A stretch of 59,835 bases of DNA from a virus. Shown piece by piece: positions 43,593 through 51,682 of this stretch. The position numbers and the translations under genes are program-made. The DNA is taken from IMG/VR virus record IMGVR_UViG_3300027754_000101, positions 1 to 59,835 of that record; one strand, 5' to 3'. The notes beneath the pieces are model-generated. The model searched no databases and was not told the DNA's origin. It worked only from the letters and a program-made list of their open reading frames with translations. Positions within the stretch are counted from its first letter, which is position 1. Each line of letters begins with the position of its first letter.

Positions 43593-44479
43593 TGCCACCC
43601 ACTAATGATGTTTATCTTGGTAACCCTTTATTAAAAAAAGCAAATACCCCAATTGAATTTACTCAAGAACAAATTATTGAATTTGTTAGGTCTAAAGAAG
43701 ATCCTGTATATTTTGCAAAAAATTATGTAAAAATTGTTACATTGGATCATGGATTACAACCATTCAAGATGTATCCGTTTCAAGAAAAACTTGTAAATAA
43801 ATTTCACGAGAATAGATTTAATATATGTAAGATGCCTCGTCAAACAGGTAAAAGCACTACGGTTGTTTCATACCTTCTTCATTATGCTGTCTTTAATGAT
43901 AATGTAAATATTGGTATATTAGCAAACAAGGCAGCAACCGCAAGAGAACTTTTAGATCGTCTCCAAACCGCATATGAAAATCTACCAAAATGGATGCAGC
44001 AAGGTATTATCTCTTGGAACAAAGGTTCTTTGGAACTTGAGAACGGAAGTAAAATCTTGGCTGCTTCTACTTCTGCTTCTGCGGTTCGTGGTATGTCATT
44101 CAATATTCTATTTTTGGACGAATTTGCATTCGTTCCAAATCACATCGCAGAATCTTTCTTTGCATCAGTATATCCAACAATTACTTCAGGTAAAAATACA
44201 AAAGTAATCATTGTATCTACACCTCATGGTATGAATCATTTCTACCGTATGTGGCATGATGCTGAGAAAGGAAAAAATGAATATATTTTTACTGATGTTC
44301 ATTGGAGTGAAGTTCCAGGAAGAGATTTAGAATGGAAAGCACAGACAATAGCAAATACAAGTGAACAGCAATTCAAAGTTGAATTTGAGTGTTTGAGTGG
44401 GGATACTCAAATAGAGATTAAAAATGTAAATGATAAAATAGAAAGTGTATCTATGGAAGAACTCTATGAACGAATGTAA
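43592..44479 (+). CDS. 17: Terminase large subunit gp17, N-terminal half fused to N-intein
   Basis: Residues 1-266 are the gp17 ATPase domain: Walker A with R83-Q-T-G-K87-S88 (KMPRQTGKSTT) and Walker B with D176-E177 (ILFLDEFAF). From C267 the protein is no longer terminase: CLSGDTQIEIKNVNDKI... is a class-1 intein N-terminus (C1, then G-D-T) of only 29 residues ending in YERM and TAG-free stop TAA at 44477. The N-extein breaks at ...QQFKVEFE just before the ATPase-nuclease linker. Function requires trans-splicing to the C-half encoded at 45070. Packaging motor of the phage. Confidence 0.93.
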   Translation: MPPTNDVYLGNPLLKKANTPIEFTQEQIIEFVRSKEDPVYFAKNYVKIVTLDHGLQPFKMYPFQEKLVNKFHENRFNICKMPRQTGKSTTVVSYLLHYAVFNDNVNIGILANKAATARELLDRLQTAYENLPKWMQQGIISWNKGSLELENGSKILAASTSASAVRGMSFNILFLDEFAFVPNHIAESFFASVYPTITSGKNTKVIIVSTPHGMNHFYRMWHDAEKGKNEYIFTDVHWSEVPGRDLEWKAQTIANTSEQQFKVEFECLSGDTQIEIKNVNDKIESVSMEELYERM

Positions 44480-44490
44480 GTTTATAGGAT

Positions 44491-44498
44491 TATAAATA
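44491..44498 (+). promoter_or_regulatory. Late promoter motif TATAAATA inside the intein cassette
   Basis: Exact T4-type octamer, 12 bases after the stop of the N-half gene and 10 bases before the GIY-YIG start. It could provide separate late transcription of the endonuclease and the C-half of gp17. Confidence 0.65.
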
Positions 44499-44507
44499 AA
44501 AATAAAA

Positions 44508-45077
44508 ATGTATTATATATACTTTCTCAGAGATGAAAACGACAATGTTAAATATGTTGGTCAAACTAAAGATCCAACTACTAGAAAACGAGATCATAAA
44601 AAAATAAAACCACAACACATTTTTGAAATTATAGAAGAAACTGATATTGCAGAAAATGCAAAAAATTTAGAAATTGAATATATAAAAAAACATAATACAT
44701 ATAAAACTGGATGGAACAAATCACCAGGAGGAGAAGGTTTTGATGAGTATGATAGAAAAGGAATTGGTGGTGCAAATAAAGGAAACATTCCTTGGAATAA
44801 AGGAGTAAAAAATTGTTTCTCTCAAGAAACAATAGAAAAAATGAAAAATACTAGAAAAGGTAGAGTTTTTGTTAGAAAAATTTCTGACGATCAAATAAAA
44901 GAAATTAGATTGTTATATGAAAAAAAACCAAGTTTATTGAATGTTGGATTGATAATGAAAAATGGTAGAGAAATGTCTTATATTCAGGCATTTTGTAAAG
45001 AATATGCTAGTAAATATAATTTAACTCCACAAGGAGTAAAAAGAATAATATTAAAGGAGTGTTGGAAAAATGTTTAA
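44508..45077 (+). CDS. GIY-YIG homing endonuclease in the split-intein locus
   Basis: The N-terminal domain has YYIYFL (2-7) and KYVGQT (15-20), the GIY and YIG strands, followed by R26 and H30 at the expected catalytic helix. A NUMOD3-like motif follows (GNIPWNKGVKNCFSQETIEK, about 86-106). The C-terminal 50 residues look like a helix-turn-helix DNA-binding part. At 189 aa it is a compact homing enzyme. Its stop overlaps the start of the C-half gene by eight bases, so the C-half is probably translated by coupling, with AAAGGAG about 12 bases ahead as ribosome-binding site. Confidence 0.9.
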   Translation: MYYIYFLRDENDNVKYVGQTKDPTTRKRDHKKIKPQHIFEIIEETDIAENAKNLEIEYIKKHNTYKTGWNKSPGGEGFDEYDRKGIGGANKGNIPWNKGVKNCFSQETIEKMKNTRKGRVFVRKISDDQIKEIRLLYEKKPSLLNVGLIMKNGREMSYIQAFCKEYASKYNLTPQGVKRIILKECWKNV

Positions 45078-46233
45078 ACTCAATAAAAATACATTAATAA
45101 AAACTCCTACTGGATTCAAAACTTTTTCTGGAATTCAAAAAGTATATAAGCCTTTTTATCATTGGATAATTTTTGATGATGAAACAGAAATAAAATGTTC
45201 AGAAAATCATTCATTTGGTAGTGAAAAAATAAAAGCATCTAATATTAAAGTAGATGACTTTTTGCAAGGGAAGAGGGTTGTATATAATGAAATAGTGGAG
45301 GAGGGAATATATCTTTATGATTTATTGGATGTTGGAGAAGATAATTTATATTATTCAAACAGTATAATATCACATAACTGTGAGTTTCTTGGTTCAGTTG
45401 ATACTTTGATTGCACCAAGCAAACTCAGATCACTTGTCTATGAGCATCCTAAGACTCGTAATGCTGGTTTAGATGTTTATGTGGATGCGAATGAGGAATG
45501 TGATTACGTCATCACTGTAGACGTTGCTAGAGGGGTAGGGATTGATTATTCGGCATTTGTAGTTGTTGATATTACACAGTTTCCTCATAAAGTTGTTGCA
45601 AAATACCGAAACAACGAAATTAAACCGATGATGTTTCCAAATATCATTTATGAGGTAGCAAAAAATTATAATAATGCATTTATATTATGTGAAGTTAATG
45701 ATGTTGGAGATCAGGTTGCAAGTATTCTTCAGTATGATTTGGAGTATAGTAATTTGTTGATGTGCTCTATGAGAGGAAGAGCAGGTCAAATTGTAGGACA
45801 GGGATTTTCTGGAAAGAAAACTCAACTTGGAGTAAAAATGTCCAAGACTGTTAAAAAAATCGGGTGCTTAAATCTCAAAACTATGATTGAAGAGGATAAG
45901 TTGAACTTTAATGATTATGAGATTATGAGTGAACTTACCACATTCATTCAAAAACACAATTCGTTTGAGGCAGAAGAAGGATGTAACGATGACTTAGCAA
46001 TGTGTCTTGTCATCTATGCTTGGTTAGTAGCACAAGATTATTTTAAAGAACTCACAGATCAAGATGTAAGAAAAAGACTTTATGAAGAGCAAAAAAATCA
46101 AATAGAACAGGATATGGCTCCATTTGGTTTTGTTTCTGATGGGTTGGATGAAACAAGTTTCACTGATGTTGATGGTGATCGTTGGTTTACTGATGAGTAT
46201 GGTGATCGGTCTTTTATGTGGAATTATATGTAA
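45070..46233 (+). CDS. 17: C-intein fused to terminase large subunit gp17, C-terminal half
   Basis: Residues 1-103 form the C-intein: block B-like CSENH (His47), then YDLLDVGEDNLYYSNSIISHN, with penultimate His102 and terminal Asn103. The next residue is Cys104, the +1 nucleophile. Residues 104-387 are the gp17 nuclease domain: DVARGVGIDYSAF with the first metal-binding Asp, LCEVNDVGDQV with Glu, and GCNDDLAMCLVIYAW with the final Asp. The C-extein begins CEFLGSVDTLI. Together with the 266-residue N-extein this gives a 550-residue terminase, close to known cyanophage gp17. Confidence 0.93.
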   Translation: MFKLNKNTLIKTPTGFKTFSGIQKVYKPFYHWIIFDDETEIKCSENHSFGSEKIKASNIKVDDFLQGKRVVYNEIVEEGIYLYDLLDVGEDNLYYSNSIISHNCEFLGSVDTLIAPSKLRSLVYEHPKTRNAGLDVYVDANEECDYVITVDVARGVGIDYSAFVVVDITQFPHKVVAKYRNNEIKPMMFPNIIYEVAKNYNNAFILCEVNDVGDQVASILQYDLEYSNLLMCSMRGRAGQIVGQGFSGKKTQLGVKMSKTVKKIGCLNLKTMIEEDKLNFNDYEIMSELTTFIQKHNSFEAEEGCNDDLAMCLVIYAWLVAQDYFKELTDQDVRKRLYEEQKNQIEQDMAPFGFVSDGLDETSFTDVDGDRWFTDEYGDRSFMWNYM

Positions 46234-46244
46234 ATAAAAGATTT

Positions 46245-46252
46245 GATAAATA
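46245..46252 (+). promoter_or_regulatory. Late promoter motif GATAAATA for gp18
   Basis: NATAAATA match 12 bases after the gp17 stop and 36 bases before gp18; a GGAG ribosome-binding sequence precedes the start. Confidence 0.75.
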
Positions 46253-46287
46253 TTTCTTAGATAAACTGAGAATTTACGGAGAAAAAA

Positions 46288-48486
46288 ATGGCGACTCCTC
46301 AATTATCTCCAGGCGTACTCGTCAGAGAGGTTGATTTAACGGTAGGAAGAGCTGATAATGTACTTGATAATATTGGTGCAATTGCAGGACCCTTTCCAAT
46401 TGGACCAGTAGATTATCCAATTGATATTTCAACAGAACAGGATTTAATCAACGTATTTGGAAAACCACTCTCAACAGATTCCCAATACGAATATTGGATG
46501 AGTGCTTCCTCATACCTTTCTTATGGGGGTATTCTTAAGGTTGTAAGAACCGATGGATCAACTTTGAATAATGCAAATGCCGGAGTTGGAGCTGCCTCTA
46601 CTTCAGCATTAAAAATTGAAAATTATGATGATTATACAAATAATCACTCAGACGGAAATAATTTCACTTATGCAGCAAAGAACCCAGGAACTTGGGCAAA
46701 TAATTTAAAAGTTTGTTTTATTGATAATTTAGCAGATCAGACAATTGGTATTACCACAACAAACCTTTCAAATGCTGGTGCAACTATTGGGTTTGGTGTT
46801 ACAACTGCACTCACAAATATTGCTCTTGCCGGATCAGGAACAACATCACTCTTTAATGGTTATTTAAAGGGTATTATTACTGGTGTTACGACTGATGCTA
46901 CAGGTGGAAATAGTACTATTGATGTAAGAATTGTTTCTAGAGTTTCATCAGGAAATACAGAAACTTTAATTGATTATGCAGAAAATTCTTCTACTGCATC
47001 ATATTCTACTTCAAGTTCTCTTCGTTTCGTCAACAATTCTGGAATCAATACAGGAACATCAGCATCTTCTCCGATTACTCCTTCCACAGTTGTTGATTGG
47101 TACGGACAACAAACTCTTGGTCTTACAAATTCCACAATTTATTGGAAGTCAATTGCACCGAAACCAGTCACAAATCAATATTCACTTGATAGAGCTGGTG
47201 AAAATGATGCTCTCCATATTGCAGTTGTTGATGATAGAGGAACAATCACAGGAAATTCGGGAACAATTATTGAAAAATTCGTAAGTCTTTCCAAGGCATT
47301 TGATTCAATTTCTGCAGTAAATTCTCCTCAAAAGATTTGGTACAAACAGTTTCTTGCCGATTTCTCTTCTCAAGTTTATGCAGGAAGCAATCCTTCCAGT
47401 GCTGCTGATTCATATCACGGAACTGCTCCAAGAGCAGTAGGGTTCAGTACATCATTTACTCCATACACAACCTCACAAGGTCTCTGGGGTCAAAATGCAC
47501 AGGGAATAACCTTCTCTTCAATCGGAAATGAATCATACACTCTCTCAGGAGGTGTTGATTATTCTGCTACTAATGGAATGCAGGCATCTCTTGGAGATTT
47601 GATTGACTCATATCAACTCTTTAGTAATAAAGATGAGATTCAAGTAGATTATCTCATTATGGGTCCAGGTCTTACGAATCAAGTGGATTCACAGGCAAAG
47701 GCAAATTATTTAATTTCTCTTGCAGGTTCAAGAGGAGATGCTGTTGCATGTATTGGTCCACACAGAGCAAACTTAGTTAATATTACAAATACTACGACTC
47801 AAACAACAAATCTGATTCAATATTTCAGTTCACTTCAATCATCTTCTTATGCAATCTTTGATAGTGGATACAAGTATACCTATGATAGGTTCAACAATCA
47901 GTTCCGTTACATTCCTTGTAATGCTGATGTTGCCGGTCTAATGACTCGCACTAATATTGTTGCATATCCTTGGTTCTCTCCTGCAGGTCAGCAAAGAGGA
48001 ATTTTAAATAATGTAGTTAAACTTGCATATAATCCAAATAAGGCACAAAGGGACCAACTTTACCCACAAAGAATAAATTCAATTATAACTCAACCTGGAG
48101 TTGGAACTCTTCTTTTTGGAGACAAGACTGCTCTTGGATATGCATCTGCGTTTGATAGAATTAACGTTCGTCGTTTGTTCCTTACAATTGAGCAAACACT
48201 ACAAAGAGCTGCACAGGCACAACTCTTTGAATTGAATGATGAACTTACAAGAGCAAACTTTAAGAATATTGTTGAACCATACCTTCGTGATGTAGAAGCA
48301 AAGAGAGGTCTCTACGGATTCTTGGTTGTTTGCGATACTTCAAATAACACTCCTGATGTGATTGATAATAATGAGTTCCGTGCTGATATCTTCCTGAAAC
48401 CAACCAAATCAATTAATTATGTAACTCTCACTTTTGTTGCAACTCGCACTGGTGTTAGTTTTGAAGAAGTTGCTGGAACTGTTTAA
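46288..48486 (+). CDS. 18: Tail sheath protein gp18
   Basis: Starts MATPQLSPGVLVREVDLTVG, the standard gp18 opening (SPG-V-x2-R-E-x-D). The C-terminal part has GDKTALGYASAFDRINVRRL and EPYLRDVEAKRGLYGFLVVCDTSNNTPDVID as in contractile sheath proteins, with C-terminal domains forming the tube-contacting interior. The length of 732 aa compares with 659 aa in T4. It forms the contractile outer tail. Confidence 0.95.
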   Translation: MATPQLSPGVLVREVDLTVGRADNVLDNIGAIAGPFPIGPVDYPIDISTEQDLINVFGKPLSTDSQYEYWMSASSYLSYGGILKVVRTDGSTLNNANAGVGAASTSALKIENYDDYTNNHSDGNNFTYAAKNPGTWANNLKVCFIDNLADQTIGITTTNLSNAGATIGFGVTTALTNIALAGSGTTSLFNGYLKGIITGVTTDATGGNSTIDVRIVSRVSSGNTETLIDYAENSSTASYSTSSSLRFVNNSGINTGTSASSPITPSTVVDWYGQQTLGLTNSTIYWKSIAPKPVTNQYSLDRAGENDALHIAVVDDRGTITGNSGTIIEKFVSLSKAFDSISAVNSPQKIWYKQFLADFSSQVYAGSNPSSAADSYHGTAPRAVGFSTSFTPYTTSQGLWGQNAQGITFSSIGNESYTLSGGVDYSATNGMQASLGDLIDSYQLFSNKDEIQVDYLIMGPGLTNQVDSQAKANYLISLAGSRGDAVACIGPHRANLVNITNTTTQTTNLIQYFSSLQSSSYAIFDSGYKYTYDRFNNQFRYIPCNADVAGLMTRTNIVAYPWFSPAGQQRGILNNVVKLAYNPNKAQRDQLYPQRINSIITQPGVGTLLFGDKTALGYASAFDRINVRRLFLTIEQTLQRAAQAQLFELNDELTRANFKNIVEPYLRDVEAKRGLYGFLVVCDTSNNTPDVIDNNEFRADIFLKPTKSINYVTLTFVATRTGVSFEEVAGTV

Positions 48487-48490
48487 TTAA

Positions 48491-48498
48491 AATAAATA
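48491..48498 (+). promoter_or_regulatory. Late promoter motif AATAAATA for gp19
   Basis: NATAAATA match right after the gp18 stop and 21 bases before gp19; AAAGGAG lies between, a good ribosome-binding site. Confidence 0.75.
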
Positions 48499-48519
48499 AA
48501 TTAAAAGGAGAATCCAAAA

Positions 48520-49089
48520 ATGGCAACACAAAAGACTATCACTGATTTTAAAACGGCACTTGTTGGTGGTGGTGCTCGTCCTAATCTGTTTGAAGTTTCA
48601 ATTGGCAACATTCCATCACCAGCAGGAACTCTTCCTGAAAAATTTGTAGTGCTATGTAAGGCAGCTAATCTACCTGCCTCAAACGTTGCATCTATTGATG
48701 TTCCTTTTCGTGGAAGAATTTTTAAGGTTGCTGGTGATAGAACCTTTGATACTTGGCAAATTACTGTCATTAATGACAACGATTTTGCGATTAGGAAGGT
48801 TATGGAAGATTGGATGCAGCATATTGCTCAATATAAGGATGCAAGTGGTACTACCGATCCTGCTACATATATGGCAAATGCAACAGTGACTCAGTTGAGC
48901 AGAAGTGCATCAACAATTACAGCATCAAGCACTAGTGGTGTTGCCGATGCCAAACAATACATATTTGAGGATATTTTTCCAACTAATATTTCTGCAATTG
49001 ATCTTTCCTTTGATACATCAGATACGATTGAAGAATTTACTGTTGAATTTCAAGTGAATTACTGGTATCCTGCAGAAAAGACCAATTGA
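48520..49089 (+). CDS. 19: Tail tube protein gp19
   Basis: The pattern RPNLFEVSIGNIPSPAG with DVPFRGRIFKVAGDRTFDTW and TVEFQVNYWYPAEK matches gp19 of T4-like phages. The length of 189 aa compares with 163 aa in T4. Hexameric rings form the inner tail tube inside the sheath. Position directly after gp18 is universal in this group. Confidence 0.95.
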   Translation: MATQKTITDFKTALVGGGARPNLFEVSIGNIPSPAGTLPEKFVVLCKAANLPASNVASIDVPFRGRIFKVAGDRTFDTWQITVINDNDFAIRKVMEDWMQHIAQYKDASGTTDPATYMANATVTQLSRSASTITASSTSGVADAKQYIFEDIFPTNISAIDLSFDTSDTIEEFTVEFQVNYWYPAEKTN

Positions 49090-49096
49090 TAGGGTC

Positions 49097-49104
49097 AATA
49101 AATA
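49097..49104 (+). promoter_or_regulatory. Late promoter motif AATAAATA for gp20
   Basis: NATAAATA match 22 bases before the gp20 start. Confidence 0.75.
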
Positions 49105-49126
49105 GTATAAACTGATTAAATAAATT

Positions 49127-50815
49127 ATGGCAAGGTTGTTTGGATTCTCAATTGAAAATAGTGAACCAGTATCTCCTACTGTGGTTTCCCCCGTTCCTCC
49201 TAATAATGAGGACGGGGTTGATCATTATTTAACTAGTGGTTTTTTTGGTTCTTATGTTGATATTGAGGGAGTATATCGCACAGAATATGATTTAATCAAA
49301 AGATATCGTGAGATGGCACTACACCCGGAATGTGATAGTGCAATTGAAGATGTTGTAAATGAGGCAATCGTATCAGACACAAATGATAGTCCTATTACGA
49401 TTGAACTTTCAAATTTAAGTGCAAGTGATGGAATTAAGGACAAAATACGCAAAGAATTTAAATATATTTTAGAACTTTTAGATTTTGATAAAAAATCTCA
49501 CGAAATTTATAGAAATTGGTATATTGATGGGAGATTATATTATCACAAAGTTATTGATTTAAAGAGACCTGAATTGGGAATTCAGGAGATGAGATATATT
49601 GATTCACTTAAGATGAGATATGTTCGTCAGGCAAAAAAGACCGATAATGATAAGTATAAATTATCAAACAGAAATGTTGATAATCCAATGGATTATGAGT
49701 TTCCTGAAATTGAGGAATATTTCATATATAATCCAAAAATGACGTATCCAACAGGTACTCCGGCACCAGGAGCACTTGGAGGTTCTTCCAGTGGAATCAA
49801 GATGTCAAAAGATTCCATTACTTACTGTACTTCTGGTTTAGTAGATCGCAATAAAGGGTCAACTCTCTCATATCTTCATAAGGCAATCAAGTCTCTCAAT
49901 CAATTGAGAATGATTGAGGATAGTCTCGTAATATATCGTCTCTCTCGTGCTCCTGAAAGAAGAATATTCTATATTGATGTTGGTAATCTTCCAAAGGTAA
50001 AGGCAGAGCAATATCTTCGTGATGTAATGAATCGTTATCGTAATAAGCAAGTGTATGATTCTGCGACTGGAGAAATTCGTGATGATAAGAAGTTTATGGC
50101 AATGCTTGAGGATTTCTGGTTACCTCGTCGTGAAGGTGGTAGAGGAACTGAAATCACTACACTTCCTGGTGGTCAGAATCTTGGTGAAATCACAGATATT
50201 GAGTATTTTAAGAAAAAACTTTTCCGTTCTCTAAATGTTCCTACATCAAGAATGGATGGAGAAGGTGGATTTAATCTTGGTCGTTCATCAGAAATCTTAA
50301 GAGATGAAGTTAAGTTTAGTAAATTTGTTGCTCGTTTAAGAAAAAGATTTTCTGTAATGTTTAGTGATATGCTCAAGACTCAATTGATTCTAAAAAATAT
50401 TATTACTCCAGAAGATTGGGAGATAATGAATGAGCATATTCAGTATGATTTCCTATATGATAATCATTTTGCCGAACTGAAGAATACAGAACTATTAAAT
50501 GAAAGACTTACGATGGTCGCAACTGCAGAACCATATATTGGTAAGTATTTTTCACAAGATTATGTAAGAAGAAATATTCTTCGTCAAACTGATATTGAAA
50601 TTATTGAACAGGACGATTTGATTAAAAAAGAAATTGGGAAGGGTATTATTCCAGATCCAAATCAACCTATAGACCCAGCAACAGGAATGCCAATAGATTC
50701 AACATCTCAAATGGATTTGGGGCAACCAGTGATGGAGCCAGATTTAAAAGGTGATGAAAAAATCGTTTCACCAAGGCAAAAAGCAATGGAAATGCCGAAG
50801 GGTGGAGAGATATAA
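49127..50815 (+). CDS. 20: Portal protein gp20
   Basis: Sequence blocks MALHPECDSAIEDVVNEAIV, LYYHKVIDLKRPELGIQEMR and RLSRAPERRIFYIDVGNLPK are the well-known conserved gp20 segments used to type cyanophages. The length of 562 aa is near T4 gp20 (524 aa). Twelve copies form the portal vertex through which gp17 packages DNA. The C-terminal ~80 residues are Pro/Gln/Asp-rich and flexible. A late promoter overlaps its stop. Confidence 0.96.
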   Translation: MARLFGFSIENSEPVSPTVVSPVPPNNEDGVDHYLTSGFFGSYVDIEGVYRTEYDLIKRYREMALHPECDSAIEDVVNEAIVSDTNDSPITIELSNLSASDGIKDKIRKEFKYILELLDFDKKSHEIYRNWYIDGRLYYHKVIDLKRPELGIQEMRYIDSLKMRYVRQAKKTDNDKYKLSNRNVDNPMDYEFPEIEEYFIYNPKMTYPTGTPAPGALGGSSSGIKMSKDSITYCTSGLVDRNKGSTLSYLHKAIKSLNQLRMIEDSLVIYRLSRAPERRIFYIDVGNLPKVKAEQYLRDVMNRYRNKQVYDSATGEIRDDKKFMAMLEDFWLPRREGGRGTEITTLPGGQNLGEITDIEYFKKKLFRSLNVPTSRMDGEGGFNLGRSSEILRDEVKFSKFVARLRKRFSVMFSDMLKTQLILKNIITPEDWEIMNEHIQYDFLYDNHFAELKNTELLNERLTMVATAEPYIGKYFSQDYVRRNILRQTDIEIIEQDDLIKKEIGKGIIPDPNQPIDPATGMPIDSTSQMDLGQPVMEPDLKGDEKIVSPRQKAMEMPKGGEI

Positions 50816-50818
50816 ATA
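50811..50818 (+). promoter_or_regulatory. Late promoter motif TATAAATA
   Basis: Exact octamer overlapping the gp20 stop codon, 10 bases before the prohead core gene. Confidence 0.75.
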
Positions 50819-50827
50819 GAAGCAGTT

Positions 50828-51022
50828 ATGTCTAATGGTAATAAAATGGATGATTTAATGGATATGATTGTTGCTGATGAATCACCATCACAAATCAGTG
50901 ATAAGATCAAAGATATGCTATTTTCCAAATCAGCAGAAAGAATTGATGCTTTCCGACCCGTTGTATCATCCGCAATGTTTGGTGATTCTGAGGTTGAAAA
51001 CGAAGAGTATGATGAAGAGTGA
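50828..51022 (+). CDS. 67: Prohead core protein, gp67-like (64 aa)
   Basis: Small acidic protein with DKIKDMLFSKSAERIDAFRP and a C-terminus of Glu/Asp residues (SEVENEEYDEE). Its position between gp20 and gp21 and its acidic tail match gp67, a core protein of the prohead scaffold that is degraded by gp21. Sequence identity with T4 gp67 (80 aa) is weak, so the assignment rests mainly on context. Confidence 0.65.
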   Translation: MSNGNKMDDLMDMIVADESPSQISDKIKDMLFSKSAERIDAFRPVVSSAMFGDSEVENEEYDEE

Positions 51023-51028
51023 TAAATA
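51021..51028 (+). promoter_or_regulatory. Late promoter motif GATAAATA
   Basis: NATAAATA match overlapping the gp67-like stop, 30 bases before the next gene. Confidence 0.7.
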
Positions 51029-51057
51029 TAAAAAGGATCATATAAGTAGAAAATTCA

Positions 51058-51630
51058 ATGTCTGATACATCCTTTAAACTTTTTGCTGATAAAATGGGTG
51101 CTACTACAGCAACTCAATATATTGGTAAAAAGGGAGAAATTTTTTACGATATTGATGGAACAACTCCAATTCGTCTATCGGATGGTGTAACACCTGGAGG
51201 TATTCCATTTGGTATTACAAATACATCAACAACATTTACTCCACAATTCAAAACTGTTTCTGGTAACACACTTGCTGGAACTGTGACTACTGGTTCTTAT
51301 GTTCTTCAGGGATTAATCTGCCACTTTAGAATTAATGTTAATTTTGCAGCTACATCAGATTTCGGTTCTGCCAGCCAGTATCAATTCACATTACCATTTG
51401 ATACTGCACATACTGTAACCATTCGTGGTGGAACTTTACATGCTCCTAACCCTAATGATGCAATTTATCATATTGCAGGAATTACAGATATTGCTGAATC
51501 TTCAATTATAATGAAATTATATTATTCTGGAAGTGCAACAGACTTGGCATGGAAGTCCACTACTCCAGTAACTGCAACAAATAACTATAGTCACTTTGAT
51601 ATTTCTGGTGCTTATCAAATCGCAGTATAA
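51058..51630 (+). CDS. Virion protein with Mtd-type N-terminal domain (190 aa)
   Basis: Residues ~1-50 (FKLFADKMGATTATQYIGKK, then GEIFYDIDGTTPIRLSDGVT) match the small N-terminal domain found in phage tropism determinants and fibre or decoration proteins (Mtd_N-like; F-x-L-x-R-x3-G-T-x6-G-E-I-x-Y-D...L-S-D-G-x-T-x-G-G). The rest is Thr/Ser/Gly-rich beta sequence. In this locus it is likely a head-decoration or accessory surface protein; inserted between gp67-like and gp21 genes. Confidence 0.65.
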   Translation: MSDTSFKLFADKMGATTATQYIGKKGEIFYDIDGTTPIRLSDGVTPGGIPFGITNTSTTFTPQFKTVSGNTLAGTVTTGSYVLQGLICHFRINVNFAATSDFGSASQYQFTLPFDTAHTVTIRGGTLHAPNPNDAIYHIAGITDIAESSIIMKLYYSGSATDLAWKSTTPVTATNNYSHFDISGAYQIAV

Positions 51631-51650
51631 ATTTCAAGAACTTGTAAAGT

Positions 51651-51658
51651 AATAAATA
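51651..51658 (+). promoter_or_regulatory. Late promoter motif AATAAATA
   Basis: NATAAATA match 24 bases before the gene at 51683. Confidence 0.75.
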
Positions 51659-51682
51659 ACTAAAAGTGTATCTCATAAAATA

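Larger units (their letters stand above)
44390..45378 (+). mobile_element. Split-intein / GIY-YIG cassette interrupting gp17
   Basis: The cassette consists of the N-intein (44390-44476, 29 codons), a stop, a late promoter, the GIY-YIG endonuclease gene and the C-intein (45070-45378, 103 codons). Removing the cassette joins ...KVEFE to CEFLGSVDTLIAP, a continuous gp17 sequence of 550 residues. The arrangement with a short N-intein and long C-intein resembles the AceL-TerL atypically split intein, also in a phage terminase. The insert is AT-richer and uses AGA for Arg, whereas the exteins often use CGT. Confidence 0.9.

Noticed and set aside
44480-44507. Group I intron as the cause of the gp17 interruption
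   Set aside because: The flanking coding parts end and begin with intein signatures (C-L-S-G-D-T and S-H-N-C), and there are separate stop and start codons; no intron core is needed or seen.
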